NCBI GenBank assembly: GCA_002015125.1
Contig: MUYB01000021.1
Location: forward strand, 21,048 to 85,047
DNA: 64,000 nt
Reading direction: 5' to 3'
Origin: [Haemophilus] felis
Lineage (GTDB): Bacteria; Pseudomonadota; Gammaproteobacteria; Enterobacterales; Pasteurellaceae
A program made the translations under genes and the position numbers. Positions 16,233 through 23,288 of this stretch are shown here, in pieces (position 1 is the stretch's first letter; each line of letters starts with the position of its first letter). The notes beneath the pieces are model-generated. The model did no database searches and was not told where the DNA came from. It saw nothing but the letters and a program-made list of their open reading frames with translations.

Positions 16233-16385
16233 GGAAATAAGAAGAGCGGCTTTCACCGCTCAATTAACAAAGGAGCTGGAAGATGAGACCCTCACATATC
16301 ATCCTCCTAATTATCCTGATGTTGGTAAGCCTACCAGCTTACTAAGGATAGCGTAAGACCTAGCGGGTACCACCGCTAGGCAGCT
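16233..16385 (-). ncRNA. Sib-like antisense RNA 1
   Basis: A minus-strand promoter TTGATC-17 bp-TATAGT (-35 at 16419-16414, -10 at 16396-16391) reads back over the peptide gene. It ends at the hairpin GAGCGG-TGAAAG-CCGCTC followed by a T-rich run (16243-16233). The resulting RNA of about 150 nt fully overlaps the ibs-like frame, as Sib RNAs do in E. coli. Confidence 0.65.
16283..16345 (+). CDS. Ibs-like 20-aa hydrophobic peptide 1
   Basis: MRPSHIILLIILMLVSLPAY resembles the Ibs type I toxins of E. coli in length, the run of Ile/Leu/Val and the S-x-PAY ending. The ribosome-binding site AAAGGAGCTG is complementary to CAGCTCCT at 16381-16388, so the mRNA may hide its own start region. Hairpins flank the frame at 16244-16261 and 16358-16379. 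Ibs peptides insert in the inner membrane; toxicity here is inferred. Confidence 0.65.
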   Translation: MRPSHIILLIILMLVSLPAY

Positions 16386-16433
16386 CCTAAACTATACAAC
16401 CTACGTTTTATAAGATCAAGTAAGGAATGAAAA

Positions 16434-16658
16434 ATGGCATACGCAAAAACAGAACATTCTCGCCAACTTCGCATTAAAACCGCAAATGCGTGGAACAAAA
16501 AGCAGTTAGAAGAAGGCAAGGTAAAACGGATGACGCTGCAATTTTCCGCCGACGATGCCGATGAATTGGATGCGATTGCTAAAGAGCTAGGGCTTTCTCG
16601 TCCGCAGGCGATTAAGCGGTTGTGTGAGGTGTATCGCAGTCAGGCAGTGTCAAATTAA
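16434..16658 (+). CDS. Ribbon-helix-helix DNA-binding protein 1 (Arc/Mnt type)
   Basis: The 74-aa protein has a basic N-terminus (AKTEHSRQLRIKTANAWNKK), a beta-strand RMTLQFS and helices ELDAIAKELGLSRPQAIKRL, the RHH pattern. It follows the ibs-like peptide by 88 bp in the same direction and has no promoter of its own that I see. By analogy with P22 arc/mnt, it probably represses the divergent cassette promoter. SD is AAGGAATG. Confidence 0.75.
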   Translation: MAYAKTEHSRQLRIKTANAWNKKQLEEGKVKRMTLQFSADDADELDAIAKELGLSRPQAIKRLCEVYRSQAVSN

Positions 16659-16659
16659 A

Positions 16660-17493
16660 TTATTCTTCACTCAATTTTGATTTAGGCGATACGCTTTCTA
16701 CCGCTTTATCAATTCGCTTGCCTAAGCTATCAATAATGGTGTCGATTGGGGTGGATTTCAGATCACGTTCAAACACTTTGGTTGGATTTGCCCCTAAATT
16801 ATCAACGGCAATTTGTAATAGCTGTTTTTGTAATTCAGGGGATTGCTCTTGTGCTTGTTTTTTATAGCCTTCAAATGCCATTGCAGACGAGTATTTGTAG
16901 CCGTAATCTTCACGCAAGCGGAATAAGTAGGCTCGCTCTTTTGCTTTTAGCCAAGCAACAATCAGAAGTGGTAGCGATATGGCAGATTTAGCGATGAATT
17001 GCCCCCATAAGAACAGGTTTTCGGGGCTGAAACTGCTGTTAAATCCCCAGTAGGATATGCCTGCGGTAATGAGCAATGAGCCAATCAGGAAGCCATCCGC
17101 CCATTTCATTTTGCGGTTGATGTCGTCTTGTTGTTTTTTAAACGAGCCTGCCATACTGGCTCGGTTGGCATCGTCTATGATTTCTTGGATGTCTTCTTTC
17201 TGTTTTTTGAATAGTCCTAACATTTCTTCGATCTCCTTTTTATAGGCTTCTATTTTAGGTTTGTCGATTTCGGATTGTTTAGACAAGATCGTAATCTCTT
17301 TAAAATGGTTTGATGCCGCTTCTTGCCAATCAATAATTTCATCTGTGATTTTGTCTAATTTTATGTGCCATTGTGAAATTTCATCAGCTTGCTTTTTATT
17401 GAGCTGATAAGCTTCATTGGCGGTTTTGAGTTTTTCTAACTCTTGCTCAATTTGTTGTTTGAGTTCAAGTAATTCAGCTTTCGTGGTTCGCAT
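16660..17493 (-). CDS. Membrane protein with long coiled coil (cassette B), unknown function
   Basis: The 277-aa protein starts with about 130 residues of coiled coil (ELLELKQQIEQELEKLK onward), then two transmembrane helices (GFLIGSLLITAGISYWGF and FIAKSAISLPLLIVAWLKA), then a soluble helical tail. I recognise no family. Its stop lies 1 bp from RHH1 of cassette A, showing tight packing, and its leader has the cassette terminator and promoter. The layout suggests a membrane-tethered effector, for example in superinfection exclusion, but this is a guess. Confidence 0.6.
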   Translation of the reverse strand: MRTTKAELLELKQQIEQELEKLKTANEAYQLNKKQADEISQWHIKLDKITDEIIDWQEAASNHFKEITILSKQSEIDKPKIEAYKKEIEEMLGLFKKQKEDIQEIIDDANRASMAGSFKKQQDDINRKMKWADGFLIGSLLITAGISYWGFNSSFSPENLFLWGQFIAKSAISLPLLIVAWLKAKERAYLFRLREDYGYKYSSAMAFEGYKKQAQEQSPELQKQLLQIAVDNLGANPTKVFERDLKSTPIDTIIDSLGKRIDKAVESVSPKSKLSEE

Positions 17494-17516
17494 TGTTTTC
17501 TCCCGAATTTTAGGTA

Positions 17517-17541
17517 CAAAAAAAGCCGTAAAAATACGGCT
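17517..17541 (-). terminator. Attenuator-type terminator before the cassette B gene
   Basis: AGCCGTA-TTTT-TACGGCT plus T7 on the minus strand, followed by GTACCTAAAATTCGGGAG and the ATG. Same layout as 16070-16093 with a different stem sequence. Confidence 0.8.
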
Positions 17542-17553
17542 TGGAATGTAAAA

Positions 17554-17582
17554 ATCTTAATCCGAAGCATTGTGGCTGTCAA
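17554..17582 (-). promoter_or_regulatory. Leftward cassette promoter (cassette B)
   Basis: TTGACA-17 bp-TAAGAT on the minus strand. The spacer GCCACAATGCTTCGGAT differs from that of cassettes A, C and E, which may give a different operator specificity matching the divergent RHH2. Confidence 0.7.
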
Positions 17583-17614
17583 TATCAAAAAGGTTAAAAA
17601 CTTTTCAATAATAG

Positions 17615-17642
17615 TTGTATTTTGTTATTGAAAAGGTATAAT
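17615..17642 (+). promoter_or_regulatory. Rightward promoter of ibs-like/RHH operon 2
   Basis: TTGTAT-16 bp-TATAAT, placed like the promoters at 16182, 23593 and 24137. Confidence 0.65.
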
Positions 17643-17664
17643 AATCTTGTTTTCGCAATGGTGC

Positions 17665-17815
17665 AGAAAATGAGAAGCCCGACTGAAATCGGGCAACTTA
17701 GGAGATTAGAAAATGAAACCCTATCAAATCATTCTTCTAATCGTTCTGGTGTTAGTAAGCGGTTACGTTTACTAAGAACGGCGTAAGACCTAGCGAGGAC
17801 ATTCGCTAGGCAGCT
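17665..17815 (-). ncRNA. Sib-like antisense RNA 2
   Basis: Minus promoter TTGATT-17 bp-TATAGT (-10 at 17826-17821), nearly identical to copy 1. The terminator hairpin is GCCCGA-TTTCAG-TCGGGC (17677-17694) followed by TTCTCATTTTC. The stem sequence differs completely from copy 1 but pairing is kept, which supports a real RNA. Confidence 0.65.
17713..17775 (+). CDS. Ibs-like 20-aa hydrophobic peptide 2
   Basis: MKPYQIILLIVLVLVSGYVY, behind TTAGGAG. The 7-base TTAGGAG pairs with CTCCTAA at 17814-17820. The downstream stem CCTAGCGA/TCGCTAGG shows a G-C to A-T change relative to copies 1 and 4 with pairing preserved. Confidence 0.6.
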   Translation: MKPYQIILLIVLVLVSGYVY

Positions 17816-17861
17816 CCTAAACTATACAACCTACGTTTTATAAAATCAACAAGGAATTTTT

Positions 17862-18080
17862 ATGGCAAATGCAATGACTGAACACTCCAAACAACTTCGT
17901 GCGAAAACCGCAGCTGAGTGGAAGCGTAAACAACGTGAACTCGGCTTAGCTAAGCAGTTTTCGGTAACGCTAGAAACGGCGGTATGCGATGAGTTAAATG
18001 CGATTTTAGCGGAAATTGGCGGTACAAAAGCACAGGCGATTAAGCGGTTGTGTGAGTTGTATCGTCGTCAGGTTTCTTAA
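17862..18080 (+). CDS. Ribbon-helix-helix DNA-binding protein 2
   Basis: The 72-aa protein is a paralogue of RHH1: the N-terminus MTEHSKQLRAKTAAEWKRKQ is shared in pattern, then the strand KQFSVTLE and the helices CDELNAILAEIGGTKAQAIKRL. The strand residues that contact DNA in RHH proteins differ from RHH1 (KQFSVTL against KRMTLQF), which would suit a different operator. Confidence 0.75.
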   Translation: MANAMTEHSKQLRAKTAAEWKRKQRELGLAKQFSVTLETAVCDELNAILAEIGGTKAQAIKRLCELYRRQVS

Positions 18081-18108
18081 TCCAAAAGGGCGGCGGGTTA
18101 AAATAAGG

Positions 18109-18321
18109 TTATTGTCTATCCTGAACCATATCTAAACTAAAGGGTACGTTGATTTCGCCGTAGCGGTTTAATGCGACATTGCCGTTGTACACAACGATTT
18201 CGGCATCTTGGCAGAGAACTTGTAGATCTCGACCGCTTTTTAGTTTCGCTGCCCATTTCCATTGATTGGCAGGTGGCGGATCGATAAAATCCTCTGAAGT
18301 TAACATTAAAATTCTAATCAT
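18109..18321 (-). CDS. Small protein of unknown function
   Basis: The ATG at 18321 (MIRILMLTSEDFIDPPPANQ) gives 70 aa. Visible are an aromatic stretch (WKWAAKLKSG) and a beta-rich second half. It is divergent from the 18335 gene with only 13 bp between starts, so the longer upstream frame is unlikely. No family recognised. Confidence 0.45.
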   Translation of the reverse strand: MIRILMLTSEDFIDPPPANQWKWAAKLKSGRDLQVLCQDAEIVVYNGNVALNRYGEINVPFSLDMVQDRQ

Positions 18322-18334
18322 AAGGGAGGTTCCT

Positions 18335-18529
18335 ATGTTTGTGGTATGTTGGCATAAAGAGCGTAACTGGCTTAAAGTTGAAACACTTGAAGAATGTATT
18401 CGAGCCAATTTAGACACCTTTGCGCAAAATAGTGATAATGGTATGGTCTTGCTTGGTGCGTTTGATAATCACGACCAAGCAAGCGAATTTGCAACAAAAT
18501 TACGCACTATGCGCCCTTTTGATAACTAA
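18335..18529 (+). CDS. Small protein of unknown function
   Basis: The 64-aa product begins MFVVCWHKERNWLKVETLEE and sits behind a strong GGGAGG. It has the look of a small phage early protein with an alpha/beta fold (DNGMVLLGAFDNHDQASEFA). It is one of very few rightward genes in this arm; its 3' end overlaps the end of the convergent SSB-like gene by 4 bp. Confidence 0.5.
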   Translation: MFVVCWHKERNWLKVETLEECIRANLDTFAQNSDNGMVLLGAFDNHDQASEFATKLRTMRPFDN

Positions 18530-19179
18530 AACGGCACAATGTCATCGTCAAAGTTATCACTTGGCGGTGGTGTGTAGCTACCGTTTTTTGCTTTGGCGTA
18601 GGTGTTTTGCTCTTGTCCGTAGAATTGATTTTGAACTGCATAGCCTTGTTGTGGGTTCTGTTTTGCTCGTTCATCTTTGTCTTTGGTGTGTTCTACTAAC
18701 CAGTCAATGCGTTCGGCTGGTTTATTTTCGAGTGCTTCAGATAAGGTTTTGCGACTTTTCGAACTGAATGGACAAATCACACTGAAACTGTAGGTTTCGC
18801 TGCCGTCTTGTTTTAAGCGGAGCGTTTTCTGTAACATCAAGCCGATTGGTTTGTTGGTGAGTTCAGGGGCGATAAGATGATCTTGATATGGTGCAGAGGT
18901 TAAGACTTTTACACCAGTGCAACCCATAATGGCTTGGATCATGTTGCTGCCACTTGGTAAGGCTTCGCCGTCTCGTTTGGTGTAGTAGATAGCGAGATAG
19001 TCGCTTTTTAAGCCGTTTTCATCTTCAAAAGCAAGCTCTAGGGCTTTGGCGCCGCCTTGACTGGTGATCCATTTTGCTAGGGTAATTTTGCCGACATACG
19101 CACCTGTTTCGGTGATGAAAGCGGCTTGTCCTGCTTTAACTGCTTGGTCTTGGTTGTAGGTAAAAATCGTGTTACTCAT
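18526..19179 (-). CDS. Phage single-stranded DNA-binding protein candidate
   Basis: From the ATG at 19179 (MSNTIFTYNQDQAVKAGQAA) this is 217 aa. The C-terminus is a Gly/Gln/Asn-rich linker ending DNFDDDIVPF, which closely imitates the acidic SSB tip (DDDIPF) that recruits repair proteins. It overlaps the Sak4-like ATPase gene, its expected partner in phage recombination modules. The N-terminal body is not a standard SSB OB-fold by eye, so it is likely a distinct phage SSB type. Confidence 0.65.
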   Translation of the reverse strand: MSNTIFTYNQDQAVKAGQAAFITETGAYVGKITLAKWITSQGGAKALELAFEDENGLKSDYLAIYYTKRDGEALPSGSNMIQAIMGCTGVKVLTSAPYQDHLIAPELTNKPIGLMLQKTLRLKQDGSETYSFSVICPFSSKSRKTLSEALENKPAERIDWLVEHTKDKDERAKQNPQQGYAVQNQFYGQEQNTYAKAKNGSYTPPPSDNFDDDIVPF

Positions 19180-19846
19180 TTGTGTTCTCCTGTGTGGTTG
19201 AGGTGGTTGGAATGCCCCAGTAATCGCAGATTTGATCATCTACGAATTTTAAGTCGTTGGGAATTTCGGTTTGCTCAAATAAGCCAATAGGGGATTTAAC
19301 CGTATCTGAGCCGTTGTTTTGGGTGGTGAAAGTGTAATTACCGTCGCTAACTTGGGTGCGTAAGCAGACGGTTACCATTCCTTCAAGGGTGATTTTTTCA
19401 TCCAGCATTTTGCCGATGGTTTTAATTTTGGTTTTGCCGAAGTTATCGGTTTCGGTATGGGCTAAAATGTACACTCGTTTATGCGGCGCTAAACAGGTGG
19501 CAAGATTGAAGATGTTCCACGCATTTTTGCCGATGTCGGTGAATTTATCGAAGCCTTTTTCGTTGGCACGCCGCATAAATTCGTTCGCCATAATGTACTG
19601 ATAATCGTCTATCACGATAATGTCTCGTTGGGTTTTTTGCATTATGTTGCAGATTTGATCGACGTTATCAGTGATGAAGATATTCCCTGTGGGGTTATCT
19701 TTGCTAAATAGCTTCCACTCTGCTGAGCGAAACGGCAGTGGCTTGTGGATAGATTGAATTAGCAAGGTGTTCGCGGGGGCTAGGTGGCGTAAGCTGGTAC
19801 TTTTACCCGTGCCACTTTCCCCTAAAATTAAGGTTGCAATACTCAT
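19172..19846 (-). CDS. Sak4-like RecA-fold ATPase / annealing recombinase
   Basis: The 224-aa protein has Walker A GESGTGKS at residues 9-16 and Walker B DIIVIDDYQYI in the middle, followed by a sensor-like RVYILAHTET. This is the pattern of Sak4-type single-domain RecA-fold phage recombinases, which cooperate with a phage SSB. It is coupled to the SSB-like gene (8-bp overlap) and lies 9 bp after Gp157. Confidence 0.8.
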   Translation of the reverse strand: MSIATLILGESGTGKSTSLRHLAPANTLLIQSIHKPLPFRSAEWKLFSKDNPTGNIFITDNVDQICNIMQKTQRDIIVIDDYQYIMANEFMRRANEKGFDKFTDIGKNAWNIFNLATCLAPHKRVYILAHTETDNFGKTKIKTIGKMLDEKITLEGMVTVCLRTQVSDGNYTFTTQNNGSDTVKSPIGLFEQTEIPNDLKFVDDQICDYWGIPTTSTTQENTNE

Positions 19847-19855
19847 TTTATTCTC

Positions 19856-20356
19856 CTACCTAATCGTCAACACCTGACTTGCCACAAGGCTGGCGCCAAC
19901 GACGCTTTCTCCTGCTTTTAGCCGTGCTTTAATAGCGGTTAAATCAGGGCTAACTTTAACTTTTACTAACTCTTCATCAAGGTTATTTGCCATAAACAGA
20001 TTTTCGTCCAGCTCAACAGCATTGTCCGCTTGTTCACGATAAGAAACATTGAATAAGCCACATTGCACTTTCTCAATGCCTGTGGCTTTAAAATTGGCTT
20101 TGAGGCGGTTTTTAATGCGGTCGATAGCGTTTTTTCGGGTTTTCTTCATGGCTTGAAGGCGTTTAATTTCCGCATCAATAGGGTCAATTTCTGCCTCAAT
20201 ATTGCGCATAACAAACAAGGTCTGTTCCACTTTTTTATCAAAGTCGTCTTCAATGCGATCTAACGCATTTAGCACCTCTTCGTTATCTTCATATTCAGGG
20301 TCGAGCAATAAGGCTTGAATATTCAAGTAAGCTTGACTAATATCATACAGTTTCAT
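19856..20356 (-). CDS. Gp157 family phage protein
   Basis: The 166-aa protein starts MKLYDISQAYLNIQALL and has the family's charged helical centre (ERI-like IDAEIKRLQAMKKTRKNAIDR) and a C-terminal GLFNVSYREQADNAV beta part. Gp157-type proteins (first described in Streptococcus phages, linked to phage resistance when expressed) occur in recombination modules. Precise role unknown. Confidence 0.8.
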   Translation of the reverse strand: MKLYDISQAYLNIQALLLDPEYEDNEEVLNALDRIEDDFDKKVEQTLFVMRNIEAEIDPIDAEIKRLQAMKKTRKNAIDRIKNRLKANFKATGIEKVQCGLFNVSYREQADNAVELDENLFMANNLDEELVKVKVSPDLTAIKARLKAGESVVGASLVASQVLTIR

Positions 20357-20456
20357 CTTCGCCTTCCTTTGTTTCTAAGCAATTCACAGGGGCGTTAGCT
20401 TTCACTACGCCCGTTTCGATATCTTCCCAATCGGGCTGTTTATCCACGTTTAACAT
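20343..20456 (-). CDS. Small acidic protein
   Basis: A 37-aa frame (MLNVDKQPDWEDIETGVVKA, then NAPVNCLETKEGEDETV) whose ATG overlaps the stop of its upstream neighbour (ATGTTAA) and whose end overlaps the Gp157 start by 14 bp. AGAGGAAT precedes it. The coupled layout supports translation; no family is known to me. Confidence 0.5.
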   Translation of the reverse strand: MLNVDKQPDWEDIETGVVKANAPVNCLETKEGEDETV

Positions 20457-20734
20457 ACGCAGTATTCCTCTCTGCGTTTTTCATAAAAGCGCTGATTAAC
20501 CACGATGTCATAAATTTCGCTATCGCGGATTGCGAGGTAATTGGCGCTAGCGCCTACCGCGAGCCAAAACATATCGTCGTTGGAGAGATATTCAGTGAGG
20601 ACGGCGTGTTCGTCGCTGTATTCGTCTTTGGCTTCTTCGCTGAAGTGTTTCATGGCGTATTCTTTTTGGTAGTGTTCTTCCAACAAGCCGTCGGAGTAGC
20701 GGTCGTAGGCTCTAGCAAGTTCTCTGTCGTTCAT
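20450..20734 (-). CDS. Small acidic phage protein of unknown function
   Basis: The 94-aa protein (MNDRELARAYDRYSDGLLEE) is rich in Glu, Asp and Tyr and ends in EEYCVC. It lies 9 bp downstream of the nuclease-like gene in a tight leftward operon. No family recognised. Confidence 0.5.
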   Translation of the reverse strand: MNDRELARAYDRYSDGLLEEHYQKEYAMKHFSEEAKDEYSDEHAVLTEYLSNDDMFWLAVGASANYLAIRDSEIYDIVVNQRFYEKRREEYCVC

Positions 20735-20743
20735 TTTATTCTC

Positions 20744-21832
20744 CTAATAAACGGTTATCGCTGACAAGGTTGCCTCTAAGGCGACTGGATGCACTTCAAA
20801 ATCCCAGTAAAAGGATGAGGTCGCCTTGCTTCCTTTGCCGACAAAATTAATGCGGTTTTTGTCGTCAGGAATAATCTCTTTGGGGATAAGCAAAATATGG
20901 TAATTGCCGCCTTCGTTGTAGGGCCTGTCTCTGTCTTTCACGCAAAAGACACAGAAAAAATCAGGCAAAGGGGCGGCATCGTATTTTCTAACAAAAAAAG
21001 TGTAACTCTTGCATCTCGCTCGTTCTGACATTAGCGAGCTTTTAACGTCCACGGTTTTGCCGTTAACGATAAAATCAAAAATAGGGTTATTCATTTGATA
21101 TTGCATGTTCATATCAAGTGCATCTGGCACAAGGCGGCGAAATTCTTCTTCTGCCCAGTCGCCTTGTTTGCCACCGACTGCACGGTTTTTATAACTTACC
21201 CAGTTTGGCGAAAGACCTAAATTTTTAATGGTTTGCGCACAAATCCAAACGGTTAACCTTGTTTCTTCTTGTATCGCTTTTAAATTGCCGTTGTATTTGT
21301 AATAGGCGTCTAGTACACGATATTCGGTGGTTTCGTTTTGCGAAATAAAACTGTGTGCTTTTAACGTCAGATACACTTTACCTGCAGGTAACCCAAGTTC
21401 TTGTGCAAGGACTTTCACATCTGCATAATTTTTGTAGCGCTCTTTTGCTATTTTTAGCAATCGAACTTCTTTTTCGGCGTCATCGATAAAGCTCGTTTTA
21501 CTCATCCTCTCCCTCTGTTTTGCTTGCTGTGGATTTATTGGTTCAATTTCAGGTTTGTTGAATGCGATAACTTCGCAATGTTCTGCCTGTTCATCAAAAA
21601 TCGGTAATACCTTTCCTTTTGTTGTGATGAAGTTGTGCCGTTCAATACGTTTGTTTAATTGTCGTACCGCATTGGCTTTGGCGTATTGTGGGTGGATGTC
21701 AAAATCGGGCTCTCTGACATCATCTATAAACACCTCGCTACACCAATAGCCATTTTTTTGTTGAATAAGGCGGTAAATCACTGTGCCTGTATATTTGACC
21801 TTTAGTCGCTTATTTCGTCTAAATTCTGTCAA
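20744..21832 (-). CDS. HTH plus PD-(D/E)XK nuclease-like protein with a TTG start
   Basis: I place the start at a TTG at 21832 (LTEFRRNKRL) because it sits 6 bp after AAGGGGG and overlaps the stop of the upstream gene (ATTGA); a longer frame to 22027 runs through another coding gene. The 362-aa product has a helical/HTH middle (VKVLAQELGLPAGKVYLTLK) and a C-terminal part with AEEEFRRL...NPIFDFIVNGKTVDVKSS, the E...D...D-x-K arrangement of the PD-(D/E)XK fold. A role in phage recombination or DNA processing is inferred. Confidence 0.65.
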   Translation of the reverse strand: MTEFRRNKRLKVKYTGTVIYRLIQQKNGYWCSEVFIDDVREPDFDIHPQYAKANAVRQLNKRIERHNFITTKGKVLPIFDEQAEHCEVIAFNKPEIEPINPQQAKQRERMSKTSFIDDAEKEVRLLKIAKERYKNYADVKVLAQELGLPAGKVYLTLKAHSFISQNETTEYRVLDAYYKYNGNLKAIQEETRLTVWICAQTIKNLGLSPNWVSYKNRAVGGKQGDWAEEEFRRLVPDALDMNMQYQMNNPIFDFIVNGKTVDVKSSLMSERARCKSYTFFVRKYDAAPLPDFFCVFCVKDRDRPYNEGGNYHILLIPKEIIPDDKNRINFVGKGSKATSSFYWDFEVHPVALEATLSAITVY

Positions 21833-22173
21833 TGCTTGCCCCCTTGTAAAAGTGCGGTAGCTTTTTCTAAATATTGGCTTTGCTCTTCGGTTAAGTTGGG
21901 TGGAATGTCGCCGTAGGTTTGCTTCCAGTCGGCTTTCGCTTGGCGTTCCATTTCGGCGATTTCCGCTGGGGTGAAGCCTTGGGCGAGGTAATGCTCTATA
22001 TAGGTTTGTGCGTAGGCTGGGCGACATTGCACGAGCAAGATAAGCGCTAGCGCCACCGCACCTAAAAAGGCGATGATTTTTAAGCAGTCTTTTATGCTTA
22101 AAGCGCGAGTGCGTGAGTTGCGTTTTTCAGGGTACACTTCGTAATCTAATGGGATTTTAATTTCAGGTTTCAT
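21829..22173 (-). CDS. Phage membrane protein of unknown function
   Basis: From the ATG at 22173 (MKPEIKIPLDYEVYPEKRNS) this is 114 aa with one transmembrane segment (IIAFLGAVALALILLVQC) and a C-terminal helical domain exposed to one side (EHYLAQGFTPAEIAEMERQAK). The segment CRPAYAQ after the helix looks like a signal-peptidase-type junction. First gene of the leftward Sak4/SSB operon; translationally coupled to the nuclease-like gene. Confidence 0.55.
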   Translation of the reverse strand: MKPEIKIPLDYEVYPEKRNSRTRALSIKDCLKIIAFLGAVALALILLVQCRPAYAQTYIEHYLAQGFTPAEIAEMERQAKADWKQTYGDIPPNLTEEQSQYLEKATALLQGGKH

Positions 22174-22262
22174 GATTGGCTCCTTAAAGGCGGTTTTTTT
22201 AGCCACGACCGCAAACGTGGTATCCTATGGTTTCCTTTCAACTAAACACATAGGAGAAAACT

Positions 22263-22505
22263 ATGTCTAACAATGAAAAAGTCGTTTTTCCAATTAACGT
22301 TGATTCGCCTCTTGAGGTTTTTTTAAACCAAAATACAGGGGAATTGGTTGTTGAATGTCCCCATTTGGGTTTTGGGGAAGGGCGCTTTTTTCGGTTGATA
22401 TTTGAACCGACGGCAACACTAGAAATAATGTCTTCAATCCTTGCTCTCGAAAAAGAGTTCGGTGAGTTAATACAAGAGAAAGCCAAGCAACGTGTCGTGC
22501 AATAA
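22263..22505 (+). CDS. Small protein of unknown function
   Basis: The 80-aa product begins MSNNEKVVFPINVDSPLEVF behind TAGGAGAAAAC. It is acidic with a central beta-rich part (GELVVECPHLGFGEGRFFRL) and a helical C-terminus. It is divergent from the membrane-protein gene and convergent with Bro-N. No family recognised. Confidence 0.5.
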   Translation: MSNNEKVVFPINVDSPLEVFLNQNTGELVVECPHLGFGEGRFFRLIFEPTATLEIMSSILALEKEFGELIQEKAKQRVVQ

Positions 22506-22602
22506 GGTTCATCTTCCGCTCCTTTTTTAATCAAAAGTCTGAATTTAGGTTGAGCAAAACCGCCGCACGTTTTGGGGGAAGTGCGGTCAGTTTTACGTGG
22601 GT

Positions 22603-23229
22603 TTAGAAATTCGGTTTGTTTAGGTGTCGGTTGACCCTTGTCCAGCTAATATCCTGATTGTGCTTAAACGGTTCAATCATTCGTTTTATGCATTTTAGGC
22701 AGGCGTTGTAGTGGTTTTTGTACTCGTAGTGGTGGCTGTACACCATTGCGGAGTAGCGTGAGCCAATCGCCTCTAGGGGCTTGAGTAAGTCGCCTAGCAA
22801 GTCGTTCATTTGTTTGTGGGAGAATAGTAGCCAAGCGAGTTGATTGATTTCGTGTTCTGTTAGCTCAACGGTGTAGCGTTTTTCAGGTTTTGGCAGTTCC
22901 AGTTGTTTGGGTTGGTGGGTTTCTCTATCAAGAATATCTAGCACCCAACGGCGGAAGTCTTTGGCGACTTTGGTGTGGCTGAGCATTCCGATTAGGTGGC
23001 AACCACGCAAAGAGAAGATCCGCACTTTTTGCATTCCGCCTGCGGTCTGCATATCAATTAGGGCGGTCATACAAGGGGTAAATTCGTCTGCGTGGGCGTT
23101 GTAGAGTCGAATAACGCCATTTGTTTCTTTATAACCTAATGCTTTTGCAATATCGGTAACGGATAACCAAGTTTGATTATTTTGATTGATAACCGAAAGA
23201 GTAGTGTTTTGGAAAGTTAGTGTAGTCAT
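22603..23229 (-). CDS. Bro-N domain antirepressor (cassette C)
   Basis: From the ATG at 23229 (MTTLTFQNTTLSVINQNNQT) this is 208 aa. The Bro-N signature is WLSVTDIAKALGYKETNGV, then KVRIFSLRGCHLIGMLSHT and KDFRRWVLDILDRE. The C-terminal half is a charged helical region ending in WTRVNRHLNK. The ribosome-binding site TTAAGGA is covered by the C4-like RNA of its own leader. Confidence 0.82.
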   Translation of the reverse strand: MTTLTFQNTTLSVINQNNQTWLSVTDIAKALGYKETNGVIRLYNAHADEFTPCMTALIDMQTAGGMQKVRIFSLRGCHLIGMLSHTKVAKDFRRWVLDILDRETHQPKQLELPKPEKRYTVELTEHEINQLAWLLFSHKQMNDLLGDLLKPLEAIGSRYSAMVYSHHYEYKNHYNACLKCIKRMIEPFKHNQDISWTRVNRHLNKPNF

Positions 23230-23288
23230 TTTGACGATCCTTAAGTTCAAAGTTTTAAAACTCATCACTAGCAACGCCAATTACTGGT

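Noticed and set aside
16283..16345. Ibs-like frame as a simple leader peptide for attenuation of the RHH gene
   Set aside because: Not excluded, but the conserved antisense promoter in all four copies, the Ibs-like sequence and the absence of a terminator between peptide and RHH gene favour a type I toxin unit.
18420..18767. Rightward 115-codon frame opposite the SSB-like gene
   Set aside because: It is the antisense shadow of a gene with a clear SSB-type tail and overlaps the 18335 gene in another frame.
20063..20263. Rightward frame inside gp157
   Set aside because: The Gp157 family match on the other strand explains the open frame.
22238..22534. Leftward frames opposite the 22263 gene
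   Set aside because: They have no ribosome-binding site and mirror the rightward gene, which has TAGGAGAAAAC before its ATG.
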